Shown: piece by piece, positions 44,620 through 53,813 of the stretch
How positions within the stretch are numbered: position 1 is the stretch's first letter
How the letters are laid out: each line of letters starts with the position of its first letter
Source of the DNA: Candidatus Aphodenecus pullistercoris
GTDB taxonomy: Bacteria > Spirochaetota > Spirochaetia > Sphaerochaetales > Sphaerochaetaceae
Direction of reading: 5' to 3'
Assembly (NCBI GenBank): GCA_017694495.1
Contig: JADIMU010000040.1
Location: 1 to 64,000 of the forward strand
Length of the DNA stretch: 64,000 nucleotides
The notes under the pieces: model-generated
Databases searched by the model: none
What the model was told of the DNA's origin: nothing
What the model saw: the letters and a program-made list of their open reading frames with translations, nothing else
Position numbers and translations under genes: made by a program

Positions 44620-46179
44620 TCAAGTGTTTCCACTGGCGATGTTGATCACCGATGTGACGATGCCGAGGATGGTGGCCACCAGGCCGATCGAGGTGACCGC
44701 GATGCCCAGGTCACGCTCGAAGTTGGAGACCTCCATCTCGATCGTGGTCTCGGCCGTGATCGGCGAGGCGTCGTCGATCTTCTCGCCGTAGCTGTTGTAG
44801 AGCTTGTACTTGTCCAGGCCCCTGGCGGAGCTGGACAGGCCGCCTGCCAGGTTGACGTAGTAGCTGACGTCCTTGCCCGGGACGTAGGCGTAGGTTCCAG
44901 GATTGTTGACGGCGCCGTTGACGGTCACGACCTGGCTGGCGAAGGGTATGGTGAAGCGGTCGCCGTTCTCCAGGACGATGTCGCCGGCAGGATCGTCTCC
45001 GTAGAGGATGTTGCGGAAGGAGACGGGGCGGCTCTGGCCGTCTCGCGTCATGTAGCAGCCGTCGAGGTCGCTGAATGTCGTGAAGTAGGGACTCATCGAG
45101 ACGAGCATGTCCTCGATCGTGTCACCGGGTACGAAGCGGAAGAAGTACTGCGTGCTCATCGTGCCGTAGACGGTGTTGCCTGATGATGTCGTGTCGCTCG
45201 ACTGGAGGGCGCCTTCCAGCGTCACGGATCCCATCGGCGTGTTCATCGTCTCGACGACGATCCTGTCGCCGTCGAGGAGGGCGAAGTCGTCCTCATAGGA
45301 GACGATATGCTCCACGTAGCGGCCGTCCTCGAAGCGCTGCACCCTGACAGTCGAGGAGTCGGCGAAGCTGTCCAGGCCCTGGGCGTAGCTGTCGATGACG
45401 CTCCTCAGACCATCGCCCTCGAGGATCTGGTAGGTGCCGGGGCGGGCGACGCTGCCCGCGATGGTGACCGTCGTGCCACGGCGTGTGAAGGTGACGGTGT
45501 CGCCGGCCCTGAGGCAGGGGTCCTGGCTCGAATCTCCGCCAAGTCTGGCCGCATAGAGGTCGTAGTGGGCGCTTGTCCCGTCACTGTGCGTGACGACGAC
45601 GTCACGGGTGGAGGCCATGTCGGAAGCGTACCAGGCCAGGTCGCTCAGCCTCGTCAGGCCCCAGGCGTCTACAGCCTGGCTGCTCGTCACATAGCCGGCG
45701 ACACGGACAGTGAAGGAGCCTGTGGCCGTCAGCGAGAGCGAGGGGCTGGAATAGGGATAGCGGCTCGTGACGGCACCCTCCACTTCCCTTCTGAACTCGT
45801 CGAAGGTCTTGCCAAGGCGGCTGAACGAGCCGATGTTGGCCACGGACACTTCGTCTGAATGGGTGACGGCCACTGGAACGGTCACCAGCGAACCGTTGTA
45901 CAGGTAGTTCAGCTGGTAGATGTCTCCAGGCGTCACAGGATAGCTGGCATCCCCTCTCGCGGTCACCAGATGTTTGGTCTGCAGCAGGTCATAGTCCATC
46001 GTCACCGGCACACTGAGCCCGAGCTGGTCCGTATAGCCCTGCCAGGAGAGCGTGTCATCCGCCTCGGCGCTGGAGGTGAGGCTCTGGGCGCGGGTGCTCA
46101 TGACGACCTGGTTGTCGGCCATAAGGGGCAGAAGGGCCAGGATGGCGATGGTCAGTATCGCATACAGTCTTTTTGACAT
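44620..46179 (-). CDS. Polysaccharide export (Wza-like) protein with repeated SLBB domains
   Basis: Signal MSKRLYAILTIAILALLPLMAD; VTPGDIYQLNYLYNGSLVTVPVAV; repeats of V.GAV.NPGTY / IAGSVARPGTYQI / VTLEGAL. Confidence 0.85.
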   Translation of the reverse strand: MSKRLYAILTIAILALLPLMADNQVVMSTRAQSLTSSAEADDTLSWQGYTDQLGLSVPVTMDYDLLQTKHLVTARGDASYPVTPGDIYQLNYLYNGSLVTVPVAVTHSDEVSVANIGSFSRLGKTFDEFRREVEGAVTSRYPYSSPSLSLTATGSFTVRVAGYVTSSQAVDAWGLTRLSDLAWYASDMASTRDVVVTHSDGTSAHYDLYAARLGGDSSQDPCLRAGDTVTFTRRGTTVTIAGSVARPGTYQILEGDGLRSVIDSYAQGLDSFADSSTVRVQRFEDGRYVEHIVSYEDDFALLDGDRIVVETMNTPMGSVTLEGALQSSDTTSSGNTVYGTMSTQYFFRFVPGDTIEDMLVSMSPYFTTFSDLDGCYMTRDGQSRPVSFRNILYGDDPAGDIVLENGDRFTIPFASQVVTVNGAVNNPGTYAYVPGKDVSYYVNLAGGLSSSARGLDKYKLYNSYGEKIDDASPITAETTIEMEVSNFERDLGIAVTSIGLVATILGIVTSVINIASGNT

Positions 46180-46238
46180 GTCGGCATTTCCTCTGATTGC
46201 GCGTTGTGCACATGCCATCTTACCAAGAAAGGGACTGT

Positions 46239-46268
46239 TTGAACAATTGTTTGCCACGAGTGTAAGAT
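46239..46268 (+). promoter_or_regulatory. Promoter of ybaK-like gene, leaderless geometry
   Basis: TTGAAC-18-TAAGAT, then 8 nt to ATG at 46277. Confidence 0.55.
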
Positions 46269-46276
46269 AGCCTGCG

Positions 46277-46750
46277 ATGAAGGAAAGGAAGACGAACGCG
46301 ATGCGGCTGCTGGAGCAGCGGGGCATCGCCTATGAGACTGTCGAATACGAAGTCGACGAAGAGCATCTTGATGCCATCACGGCGAGCCGGAAGGCGGGAA
46401 TCGATCCAGAACTCGTCTACAAGACCATCGTCATGGTCGGCGAGAGTGGGCAGGTCTATGTCTTCGTCACACCTGCCCTCTTCCAGATCTCCGCGAAGAA
46501 GGCGCGCGCGCTGACGGGAGAGAAGGCACTCGAGCTGCTGAAGCTCGAGCTTTTGCAGAAAGTTACGGGCTACATCAGGGGAGGCTGCTCGCCGCTTGGT
46601 ATGATCCACCGCTACCCGACCTTCGTCGAGGAGCTGGCCCAGCTCGAGGAGAGGATCTACGTCTCGGCGGGGCTCAGGGGAGTCCAGCTGGCCCTCTCTC
46701 CGGACGACCTCGTGGCCGCCTGTGAGGGCAGCTACGCCTCCTTCACATAG
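46277..46750 (+). CDS. ybaK: YbaK/EbsC-family aminoacyl-tRNA deacylase
   Basis: MKERKTNAMRLLEQRGIAYETVEYEVDEEHLDA; VYKTIVMVGESGQVYVFVTPA; GYIRGGCSPLGM. Confidence 0.9.
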   Translation: MKERKTNAMRLLEQRGIAYETVEYEVDEEHLDAITASRKAGIDPELVYKTIVMVGESGQVYVFVTPALFQISAKKARALTGEKALELLKLELLQKVTGYIRGGCSPLGMIHRYPTFVEELAQLEERIYVSAGLRGVQLALSPDDLVAACEGSYASFT

Positions 46751-47382
46751 GAAAGGATCTGGTCAGGGCTGTCGATGAGGCGGCCATAGGCGACCTCGTC
46801 GCCCTTGGCGAAGCCGAAGCCCCAGCTGACTGCCAGGAAGTCCACTCCGGCCTCCTGGGCGCCCATCTGGTCGTTGACAGTATCGCCGACCATGAGGACA
46901 TCTGCAGGCTCGAGGCCAAGGTCCTTCGTGGCGCGCAATATGCTCTCGGCCTTCGTGATCTTCCCCTCCTCGTCGGTGCCGCGCACCGTGTCGAGCTTGG
47001 CTGAAAGTCCCTTCTCGTCGAAGATCATCCTCGCAAGGCGCTCGTACTTGAGCGTGCACACACCAACCTTGAGGCCAAGCGAATGCAAGCTGTCGATCGT
47101 CTCCTCGAGGCCGGGATAGATGTGGCACAGGTGCATGCCCAGCTTCTCGTACTCCTTGCGGTATACTCGCACGCAGTCGTCAAGCAGCTTCTCGTCCTGG
47201 AAGCCGTAGACGATGCGGAAGCAGTCCTTCAGCGGAGGGCCGACGAACTTCCTCAGCTGGGCCAGGTCACCGCATGGCTCATGGCCAAGCATGGCGACTG
47301 TATAGTTCGCGGTATGGAAGATGCCCTCGCTCGTGTCGAGCAATGTTCCGTCCAGGTCGAAGAGTACGGCCTTTGTCCTCAC
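46732..47382 (-). CDS. HAD-family hydrolase (phosphoglycolate phosphatase-like), GTG start
   Basis: RTKAVLFDLDGTLLDTSEGIFHTANY; VLMVGDTVNDQMGAQEAGVDFLAVSWGFG; the track ORF to 47907 is an over-extension. Confidence 0.9.
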   Translation of the reverse strand: MRTKAVLFDLDGTLLDTSEGIFHTANYTVAMLGHEPCGDLAQLRKFVGPPLKDCFRIVYGFQDEKLLDDCVRVYRKEYEKLGMHLCHIYPGLEETIDSLHSLGLKVGVCTLKYERLARMIFDEKGLSAKLDTVRGTDEEGKITKAESILRATKDLGLEPADVLMVGDTVNDQMGAQEAGVDFLAVSWGFGFAKGDEVAYGRLIDSPDQILSYVKEA

Positions 47383-48134
47383 TTGATCGCTCCAAGAATC
47401 CTGTCGATGTCTCCGGCTGCGGCGGCCAGGACATTGGTCCCTATGGGACCTTCCTCGAGGCGGACGGTGAGGCCCGCCTCCCTTGCGATGAGGACACCCG
47501 CCGCGATGTCCCAGATCTTCAGTCCCCACTCGTAGTAAAGGCTGCAGCGTCCGCATGCAACATAGCACAGCGAGCATGCGGCAGAGCCTATGGACCTCAT
47601 GTCGCTGACAAGGCCATAGAGCCTCTTCGCCCCTTCGATGAAGCCGTCCAGCAGTTCGTGGTGGCGGTGGGGAGGCACGACGAGGGCAAGGCCCCTGTCC
47701 AAGGGAAGCGTGCTTGCGCCTATGCGCTTGCCGTCCAGCCAGGCACCCTGGCCCTTGGCGGCCCAGAAGGTCTCGTCCGCCTCGGGATGGCATACGGCGC
47801 CGAAGACCGTCTCGCCGCACTTCATCAGGGCGATGGAGACGGTGTAGTCTGGAAAGCCGTTCATATAGTTCACCGTTCCATCGATCGGGTCGACGACCCA
47901 GGTCCAACCGTCGTCGCCACCGCTCAGCCCACCCTCCTCGCCAAGGATGGCGTCATCAGGGAAGCAAGCGGCTATGCGGCTGTGGATGAAGTCCTCCACC
48001 GCCTTGTCGGCGTTCGTGACGAAGTCGTTGACCGCCTTCTGGGAGACGGACAGCCCTTCCTGGCGCAAGGCCTTCGCATAGCGCCCCGCCTCGCGGGCCA
48101 GGGCCAGGGCGAAGTCGTTCCGACTGTCCTTCAC
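47379..48134 (-). CDS. Inositol monophosphatase family protein
   Basis: DAILGEEGG, WVVDPIDGTVNYMNGFPDYTVSIAL, GLKIWDIAAGVLIAREAG. Confidence 0.92.
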   Translation of the reverse strand: MKDSRNDFALALAREAGRYAKALRQEGLSVSQKAVNDFVTNADKAVEDFIHSRIAACFPDDAILGEEGGLSGGDDGWTWVVDPIDGTVNYMNGFPDYTVSIALMKCGETVFGAVCHPEADETFWAAKGQGAWLDGKRIGASTLPLDRGLALVVPPHRHHELLDGFIEGAKRLYGLVSDMRSIGSAACSLCYVACGRCSLYYEWGLKIWDIAAGVLIAREAGLTVRLEEGPIGTNVLAAAAGDIDRILGAIK

Positions 48135-51100
48135 TGTCTCAGTCCCTTCTTCAGCTCCTCGCCCTGGCTGCGCACGATCTTCCAGTCGGAAGGCTGGAAG
48201 GAGGATGCGTCGACCTTCACAGACCAGGCGAAGCGCAATGCCTCACTGCTGTCATAGGAGAGCAGGAGCATGGTCCATTCGTCCTTGCCCCGGGCGTACA
48301 TCTGGGCACCAGCGCTGTTGCGAACCTCCATGCGGCGCAGCGCGTCCAGGCGGTCGCTGTCGCTGACGAGCAGGGCGAAGTTGAACGAAGGCACGACGAG
48401 AAGCTTGTCGCGCCCCTCGCTGCGGCAAGCGCTCACGCTCTTGCGCAAAGCCTCCTCAAAGGCCTGGAGCGTCTTCGCATCAATCTCGGACAGGAAGCTG
48501 TCGAAGGCGGCCACCGGCGTCTTCAAGGCGGCGACGATGTGGGTGAGCATCTCGGGCAGAGACCTTGTCTCGATGACAGGCTCCGCGGCTACGGGAGCCT
48601 GGCTGTCGACGGCCTCATCCTGGTAGGCCACTTCGCCTACGGTCTTGCCTTCCCACTCGCCCTCGCTGCCATAGGGAGGCTGGTCGTCGGCCATGAGGTC
48701 CTCGTCATCATCCTCATCCAAGGCGCTCTCGGCTATGACCTCGGCCTCCTGGGCGGCCTCCTGGCTCTCCTCACTGGGCTCGCTGGAGAGCAAGGCCTCT
48801 TCCTTCTCGGCCTCTTCGCTGTCCAGTACGGGCTCGTCATCATCCACAGACGGAGGAAGCTCATCCTCCGCCTCGTCGGCCTCCTCTTCCTCGCTCGCCT
48901 CCTCCATGGTGGTCATGGAAGGGATGCCGTCCTCCTTCGTGAGATCCTCAGTCCCATCCTCAAGCTGGTCGAGCTGGGCAAGCTCATCAAGCTTGGCCTC
49001 CTCGGCTTCGGGAGTCGTACCGTCCTCCTTCGAGAGGTCCTCGGTCCCGTCCTCAAGCTGGTCGAGCTGGGCAAGCTCATCGACCTTGGCCTCCTCGGCT
49101 TCAGGAGTCGTACCGTCCTCCTTCGAGAGGTCCTCGGTCCCGTCCTCAAGCTGGTCGAGGTCGGCAAGCTCATCGACCTTGGCCTCCTCGGCTTCGGGAG
49201 TGGTACCGTCCTCCTTCGAGAGGTCCTCGGTCTCCTCCTCAAGCTGGTCGAGGGAGACGAGGACATCGGTCTTCTCCTCGGAGGGAGGCAGGAAGTCGTC
49301 GTCATCAAAGAGGCTGAGCTGGTCGGGGTCCTCGGCGGCGGGTACATAGGAGACGTCCTCTTCGGCCTCCTCCTCGGACTCGTCCAGATATTCCTCCTCT
49401 TCACCAAGGTCACCTGCGACGTCGAGGTAGTCCTCCTCGTCGTCAAGGCCGTCGTCCTGGGCAGGGACAGGATCCGAAGGCAGGTAGTCGTCGTTCTCGA
49501 GGTCCTCGAGCTCTTCCTCGACCTCCTCGTCCTTCAGCTGCTCGGGCAGCTCGTAGGCCGAAGCGTCGCCCACGTTCCTCTTTCCATAGGCTGCGTAGTC
49601 GGGAGGAAGCTCATCCTCCTCCTTCTCGAGGCGGGACGCGATCTCGCGCGCCTTCTCGTCGTCGTCGACGCGGTCGTACTCGTTCTCGTCAACGACGGCC
49701 ATGGCGCTGTCGCTCATCTCGTCGTCCCAGCTGTCTGGAGGCAGGTCGTCAGCCTCCCCCTCCTCCTCGCTGAAGACCTCCTCATAGGGGTCCTCCGGGA
49801 TGGGCTCCTCCTTCTGGGCCAGGTCGAAGAGCTGGGAGAGGAAGCTGTAGGTGCTCTCCTCCTGGGAGAGCTTGGCGCACAGCGTCGACAGCGAGACCGT
49901 CCAGCGGCCGTCGGCCTGCCTCGCCATGGGGGCGAAGCCGTCAGGGTCAACGATGAGGACACTGTGGCCCAGCTGACCACGCGTGGCGCTGGCCTCCTGG
50001 CGGCGGTGGAACCTCGTTGCCCAGGTCTCAGGGAAGAGCCAGGCGTTGATGTGCCTCACCGAAGGCAGGAGGAAGATGTCGGCCTTGTAGCCCTTGTAGG
50101 TGTAGACGTCCTCGATGTCATCCTGGCGGAAGATCGACAGGAGGGCGTTCGTGAAGATCTTCTCGCTCTTGGGGCTGTAGTCCGTCTTCAGTCCGGCCTC
50201 GACGAGGTTCTTCCTCATGGCATGTGGCAAGGCCGTGTAGAGGGACTGGCCGAGGAAGCAGTAGAAGCGGTCGGCGAAGCGGATGAAGGGGCGGTAGAGC
50301 GCACTCAGACTGCCGTCCTTCATGACAGCCTCCTGGCTGCCGGCCGTGGCGCTCAGCGGGATGCAAGCCTGTGTCGACAGCAGGCTCGAAAGCTCGACGG
50401 AGAAGAGCTCGTAGCCGTTGCCCTTGGCCGAGAGCGCTTCGAGGCGGCTCTTGTAGCCGCCCTTCGCGACGACTTCATCGACTGCAAGCTGACGTGTCAG
50501 CATGGGTTTGGCCGCCATGAGCTCATCGACCTTGGCGCCGATCTCTGCGTTGATGGCATGTGTCTGGTCCACGAGCTGGGATATTCCACTGGCGAGGCTG
50601 TCGGAGAGCTTCCACAGCTGATCGGTGAGCAGCTGGCAATCCATGCCGTAGCACTGCTTCAGCCTCTCCTCGTCCTCGACTCCGATCGAGGTGAAGAGGC
50701 GGCGGCTCTCGCGGATCTCGAGCCCACTGAGGTCGGACAGGAAGATCTCGTTGAAGAGGGCGTCGCGGTAGGCGGTCCAGTCCTCCCGTGAGATCGTCCC
50801 GGCATTGAGGGCGAGGACGCTTCTGGCCTCGATCAGGCGCACATAGCGCCGCGAGGCGTCCTCGACGAGGGAGATGATGCGCTTCCAGTCCTTCTCCTGG
50901 ATCTCCTGGCGGCTGGAGAAGCCTGCATCCTTGTCGTAGAAGGAGGATGACCAGACCGACTGCAGCAGGAGGGGACAGAGGCGGGCCACGGCCCTCTCCA
51001 TCGCGCCTGAGCGGCCGTCGTTCTCGACGCTCCAGCGGTACCAGGCCGCGCGCGAGAGGATGGCAAGGGGATAGTAGCCCTTCATCAGGGAAGCTATCGA

Positions 51101-51199
51101 GCGGTAGTCGTTCTCGAGGAAGGTGGCGGCCTCGTCCATGTTCCGCTGGGCCTTCTGCGAGCTCATTGCAATCGGTTCGTCACTGTGGAAGACGCTCAT
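48131..51199 (-). CDS. Large (~1022 aa) protein of unknown function: two globular ends joined by a very acidic, repeat-containing linker with a QLSLF motif
   Basis: MSVFHSDEPIAMSSQKAQRNMDEAATFLENDYRSIASLMKG...; SD GGAGAGG; acidic linker with 31-aa repeats LDQLEDGTEDLSKEDGTTPEAEEAKVDELAQ. Confidence 0.85.
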   Translation of the reverse strand: MSVFHSDEPIAMSSQKAQRNMDEAATFLENDYRSIASLMKGYYPLAILSRAAWYRWSVENDGRSGAMERAVARLCPLLLQSVWSSSFYDKDAGFSSRQEIQEKDWKRIISLVEDASRRYVRLIEARSVLALNAGTISREDWTAYRDALFNEIFLSDLSGLEIRESRRLFTSIGVEDEERLKQCYGMDCQLLTDQLWKLSDSLASGISQLVDQTHAINAEIGAKVDELMAAKPMLTRQLAVDEVVAKGGYKSRLEALSAKGNGYELFSVELSSLLSTQACIPLSATAGSQEAVMKDGSLSALYRPFIRFADRFYCFLGQSLYTALPHAMRKNLVEAGLKTDYSPKSEKIFTNALLSIFRQDDIEDVYTYKGYKADIFLLPSVRHINAWLFPETWATRFHRRQEASATRGQLGHSVLIVDPDGFAPMARQADGRWTVSLSTLCAKLSQEESTYSFLSQLFDLAQKEEPIPEDPYEEVFSEEEGEADDLPPDSWDDEMSDSAMAVVDENEYDRVDDDEKAREIASRLEKEEDELPPDYAAYGKRNVGDASAYELPEQLKDEEVEEELEDLENDDYLPSDPVPAQDDGLDDEEDYLDVAGDLGEEEEYLDESEEEAEEDVSYVPAAEDPDQLSLFDDDDFLPPSEEKTDVLVSLDQLEEETEDLSKEDGTTPEAEEAKVDELADLDQLEDGTEDLSKEDGTTPEAEEAKVDELAQLDQLEDGTEDLSKEDGTTPEAEEAKLDELAQLDQLEDGTEDLTKEDGIPSMTTMEEASEEEEADEAEDELPPSVDDDEPVLDSEEAEKEEALLSSEPSEESQEAAQEAEVIAESALDEDDDEDLMADDQPPYGSEGEWEGKTVGEVAYQDEAVDSQAPVAAEPVIETRSLPEMLTHIVAALKTPVAAFDSFLSEIDAKTLQAFEEALRKSVSACRSEGRDKLLVVPSFNFALLVSDSDRLDALRRMEVRNSAGAQMYARGKDEWTMLLLSYDSSEALRFAWSVKVDASSFQPSDWKIVRSQGEELKKGLRQ
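48929..49252 (-). repeat. In-frame tandem repeat, ~3.5 copies of a 93-bp unit
   Basis: Repeated gtcctccttcgagaggtcctcggtcccgtcctcaagctggtcgagctgggcaagctcatcgaccttggcctcctcggcttcgggagtcgtacc (plus strand). Confidence 0.9.
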
Positions 51200-51213
51200 T
51201 CCACCTCTCCTCG

Positions 51214-52416
51214 CTAGATGATCGAATTCAGCCTGCGGTAGGCCTTGAGGCCCTCCTCCAGGCACTTTACAGCCTTCTTCAGCTCCTCCTCGTTGAGGAC
51301 GTAGGCGATGCGGGCCTGGGTGCGCCCGAGATCCTTGGTCACGTAGAAGTCCTCCGCCGGCGCGAACATGACAGTGTTGCCCTCCCAGCTGAAGTCGCGC
51401 AGCATGAAGAGCGCGAACTTCTCCGCATCGTCCACAGGGAAGTCGACGACGAAGTAGAAGGCGCCGCGGGGCCGGCTGACCTTGCATCCGGGAATCTCCT
51501 GGATGCCGGCGACAAGCGTGTTGCGGCGCTTCTCGTACTCCTGTCTGACGGCCTCGACGTATTCTTCAGGGGCGCACAGGGCCGCAGTTGCGGCGACCTG
51601 CTCGATTGCAGGCGGGCACAGGCGGGCCTGGGCGAGCTTCATCGCCGAGGACAGGACGTCCTTGTTGTGGCTGACGATGGCGCCGATGCGCGCTCCGCAC
51701 ATCGAGAAGCGCTTGGAGAAGCTGTCGATGCATATGGTGCGCTCGCCGTACTCGGGGAAGGTCAGGACGCTGGTGAAGGACTCGCCGTCGTAGCAGAACT
51801 CGCGGTAGACCTCGTCGACGACGAGGAAGATGTCATGGCGGCGGCACAGCTCCAGCAGGTCGGCAAGCTCCTGACGGGTGTAGACATGGCCCGTCGGGTT
51901 GTTGGGGCTGCAAAGGAGGATGGCCATCGTCTTCTTCGTGATCCTCTTCTCGAAGTCCTCGATCGAGGGCAGGACGAAGGCGTCGTCGATCCGGCTCGTC
52001 ACGGGCACGAGGTTGACCATGGCCGTGGCGGCGAAGGTCGAGACGTTCGTGTAGAAGGGCTCGGGGATGATGACCTCGTCATAGGGGTCGCAAAGCGTCA
52101 TGAAGACGAACTGCAGGGCCTCGCTGCCACCAGTCGTGATCATGATCTCGTCCGGAGAGACTGTGGCGTTGTACTTCTTGTAGTAGTCGCAGAGCCCCTT
52201 CCTCAGGACCAGCTCGCCTTCAGAGGTGCCGTAGGCGATGAAGGGCTCGTTGTAGGCGTGGACGGCCTCGATGGCCTCGCGGGGCGTCCTGATGTCGGGC
52301 TGCCCTATGTTGAGATGGATGACATGCACTCCCCTCTCCTCAGCCGCCCGGGCATAGGGAGAGAGCCTCCTGATCGGAGAGGCCTGGAAGCCTGAGATCC
52401 GCTTGGACATCTGCAT
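51214..52416 (-). CDS. Pyridoxal-phosphate aminotransferase class I/II
   Basis: NIGQPDIRTP, CSPNNPTGHVYTRQEL, VDEVYREFCYDG, IDSFSKRFSMCGARIG. Confidence 0.92.
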   Translation of the reverse strand: MQMSKRISGFQASPIRRLSPYARAAEERGVHVIHLNIGQPDIRTPREAIEAVHAYNEPFIAYGTSEGELVLRKGLCDYYKKYNATVSPDEIMITTGGSEALQFVFMTLCDPYDEVIIPEPFYTNVSTFAATAMVNLVPVTSRIDDAFVLPSIEDFEKRITKKTMAILLCSPNNPTGHVYTRQELADLLELCRRHDIFLVVDEVYREFCYDGESFTSVLTFPEYGERTICIDSFSKRFSMCGARIGAIVSHNKDVLSSAMKLAQARLCPPAIEQVAATAALCAPEEYVEAVRQEYEKRRNTLVAGIQEIPGCKVSRPRGAFYFVVDFPVDDAEKFALFMLRDFSWEGNTVMFAPAEDFYVTKDLGRTQARIAYVLNEEELKKAVKCLEEGLKAYRRLNSII

Positions 52417-52480
52417 GTGGACTTGTCCTCCTTCGCAAGGAAAGGGGCTCATGGCCCCTTCCTGGCATTGATGACCCGAC

Positions 52481-53767
52481 TCAGTCGGGAATGTTCTCGT
52501 TGGGGTCGACGTCCCCCATCAGCTTGCGCGCCTGGGTGTCGTCGATCAGCTTCTGGATGAACTTGCGGTTGTCCAGCAGCGGCGAGATGGAGCGGCCGTG
52601 GTGGAGGCGCGAGATGACGCGGGCGAAGAGCTCGCTGACGTCTGCCTGGATGAACCACTCCTTCTCCAGCAGGTGGCGGCCCTGGTAGACCGCGTTCGTT
52701 CCGATGATGCGGTAGAAGACGCCCTCCCTGTAGGCCGCGTCGAAGTTCTCGACGGCGTTGCCGTTGAAGAAGGGAAGCGAGACCATGCATATGATCTTCT
52801 TCGCGCCCAGGTTCATCAGCTCCCTCATGGCTATGATCATGGTGCCGCCGGTGGCGATCATGTCGTCGGCCATCAGGACGGTCTTGCCCTTGACGTCGCC
52901 AAGGAGGTTGATGCTCTTGATGTTGCTGTGCTTGGCGTCCTTGCTGACGATGGAGTAGTCGCGCTCCTTGTAGAGCATGGCCAGAGGCCTGTGGAGGCCC
53001 TGGGCGTAGAACTTGTTGCGGCTGACGGCGCCAGTGTCGGGGCTGACGACGACGAGGTCGGGATCGGACAGGTCGATGCACTTGCGCAGCGCAATCAGGG
53101 TCTGGTAGGAGCCGTGGAGGTTCTCCAGATGGCAGGTGTTGAAGGCGTTCTCGATCTCGCGCGAGTGGATGTCCAGCGTGATGATCCTCTCGACGCCCAG
53201 GTTCTCGCAGAAGCGGGCGAAGAGGCTCGCCGTGAGGGCCTCGCGTCCACCCTTCTTGTGCTGGCGGGCGTAGGGATAGGTCGGCAGGACCAGCGTGATC
53301 GAGGCGGCGCCGGCGAGTTTGACGGCGTCGATCGTCGTGAAGAGGAACATCAGGTGGTCGTTGACCGAGATCGGCTGGGGCTCGTCCAGGCCCGCGACCT
53401 TGATCGGGGCGCTGTTGGACACGTCGTGGATGATGTAGACGTTCAGACCGCGCACGGGGTCGATGAGCTCGGCCTTCTCCTCGCCGTTGGCGAAGCGCGT
53501 GTATTTCACATTGATCGTGAAGTCGGGGCAGTAGAATGCGCTGGGAAGCTTGCCTGTGGGAATCTTCTTGCTGTCCAGGTCATCCAGAAGTGTGACCTTC
53601 CTCAGCAGCTCCTCCTCGCTGATGTCGTGCCTCTTCGAAAGTGCCTTGCTGACCTTCTCATAGCGGTCTATGTAAAGCCTGCGCAAGTGCTTGACGACCT
53701 TGCCGGTGAAATATTCGCTGCCAGGGCCGGCTATTACCCCCAGCTTGTGCGGTTTGATGATGCTCAT
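52481..53767 (-). CDS. prs: Ribose-phosphate pyrophosphokinase, long (428 aa) variant with N-terminal insertion
   Basis: VLPTYPYARQHKKGGREALTA, ITLDIHSREIENAF, VVVSPDTGAVSRNKFYAQGL, LMADDMIATGGTMI. Confidence 0.88.
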   Translation of the reverse strand: MSIIKPHKLGVIAGPGSEYFTGKVVKHLRRLYIDRYEKVSKALSKRHDISEEELLRKVTLLDDLDSKKIPTGKLPSAFYCPDFTINVKYTRFANGEEKAELIDPVRGLNVYIIHDVSNSAPIKVAGLDEPQPISVNDHLMFLFTTIDAVKLAGAASITLVLPTYPYARQHKKGGREALTASLFARFCENLGVERIITLDIHSREIENAFNTCHLENLHGSYQTLIALRKCIDLSDPDLVVVSPDTGAVSRNKFYAQGLHRPLAMLYKERDYSIVSKDAKHSNIKSINLLGDVKGKTVLMADDMIATGGTMIIAMRELMNLGAKKIICMVSLPFFNGNAVENFDAAYREGVFYRIIGTNAVYQGRHLLEKEWFIQADVSELFARVISRLHHGRSISPLLDNRKFIQKLIDDTQARKLMGDVDPNENIPD

Positions 53768-53813
53768 GCCTTCCGATATTATAGTCCTTGGGGGCTTTGT
53801 TCAACACGCCAGA

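Noticed and set aside
48539-50791. 750-aa plus-strand ORF antisense to the acidic repeat protein
   Set aside because: Shadow ORF from GC-rich codon bias and acidic repeats; no SD, no recognisable domain. The minus-strand gene has a start, SD and coherent composition.
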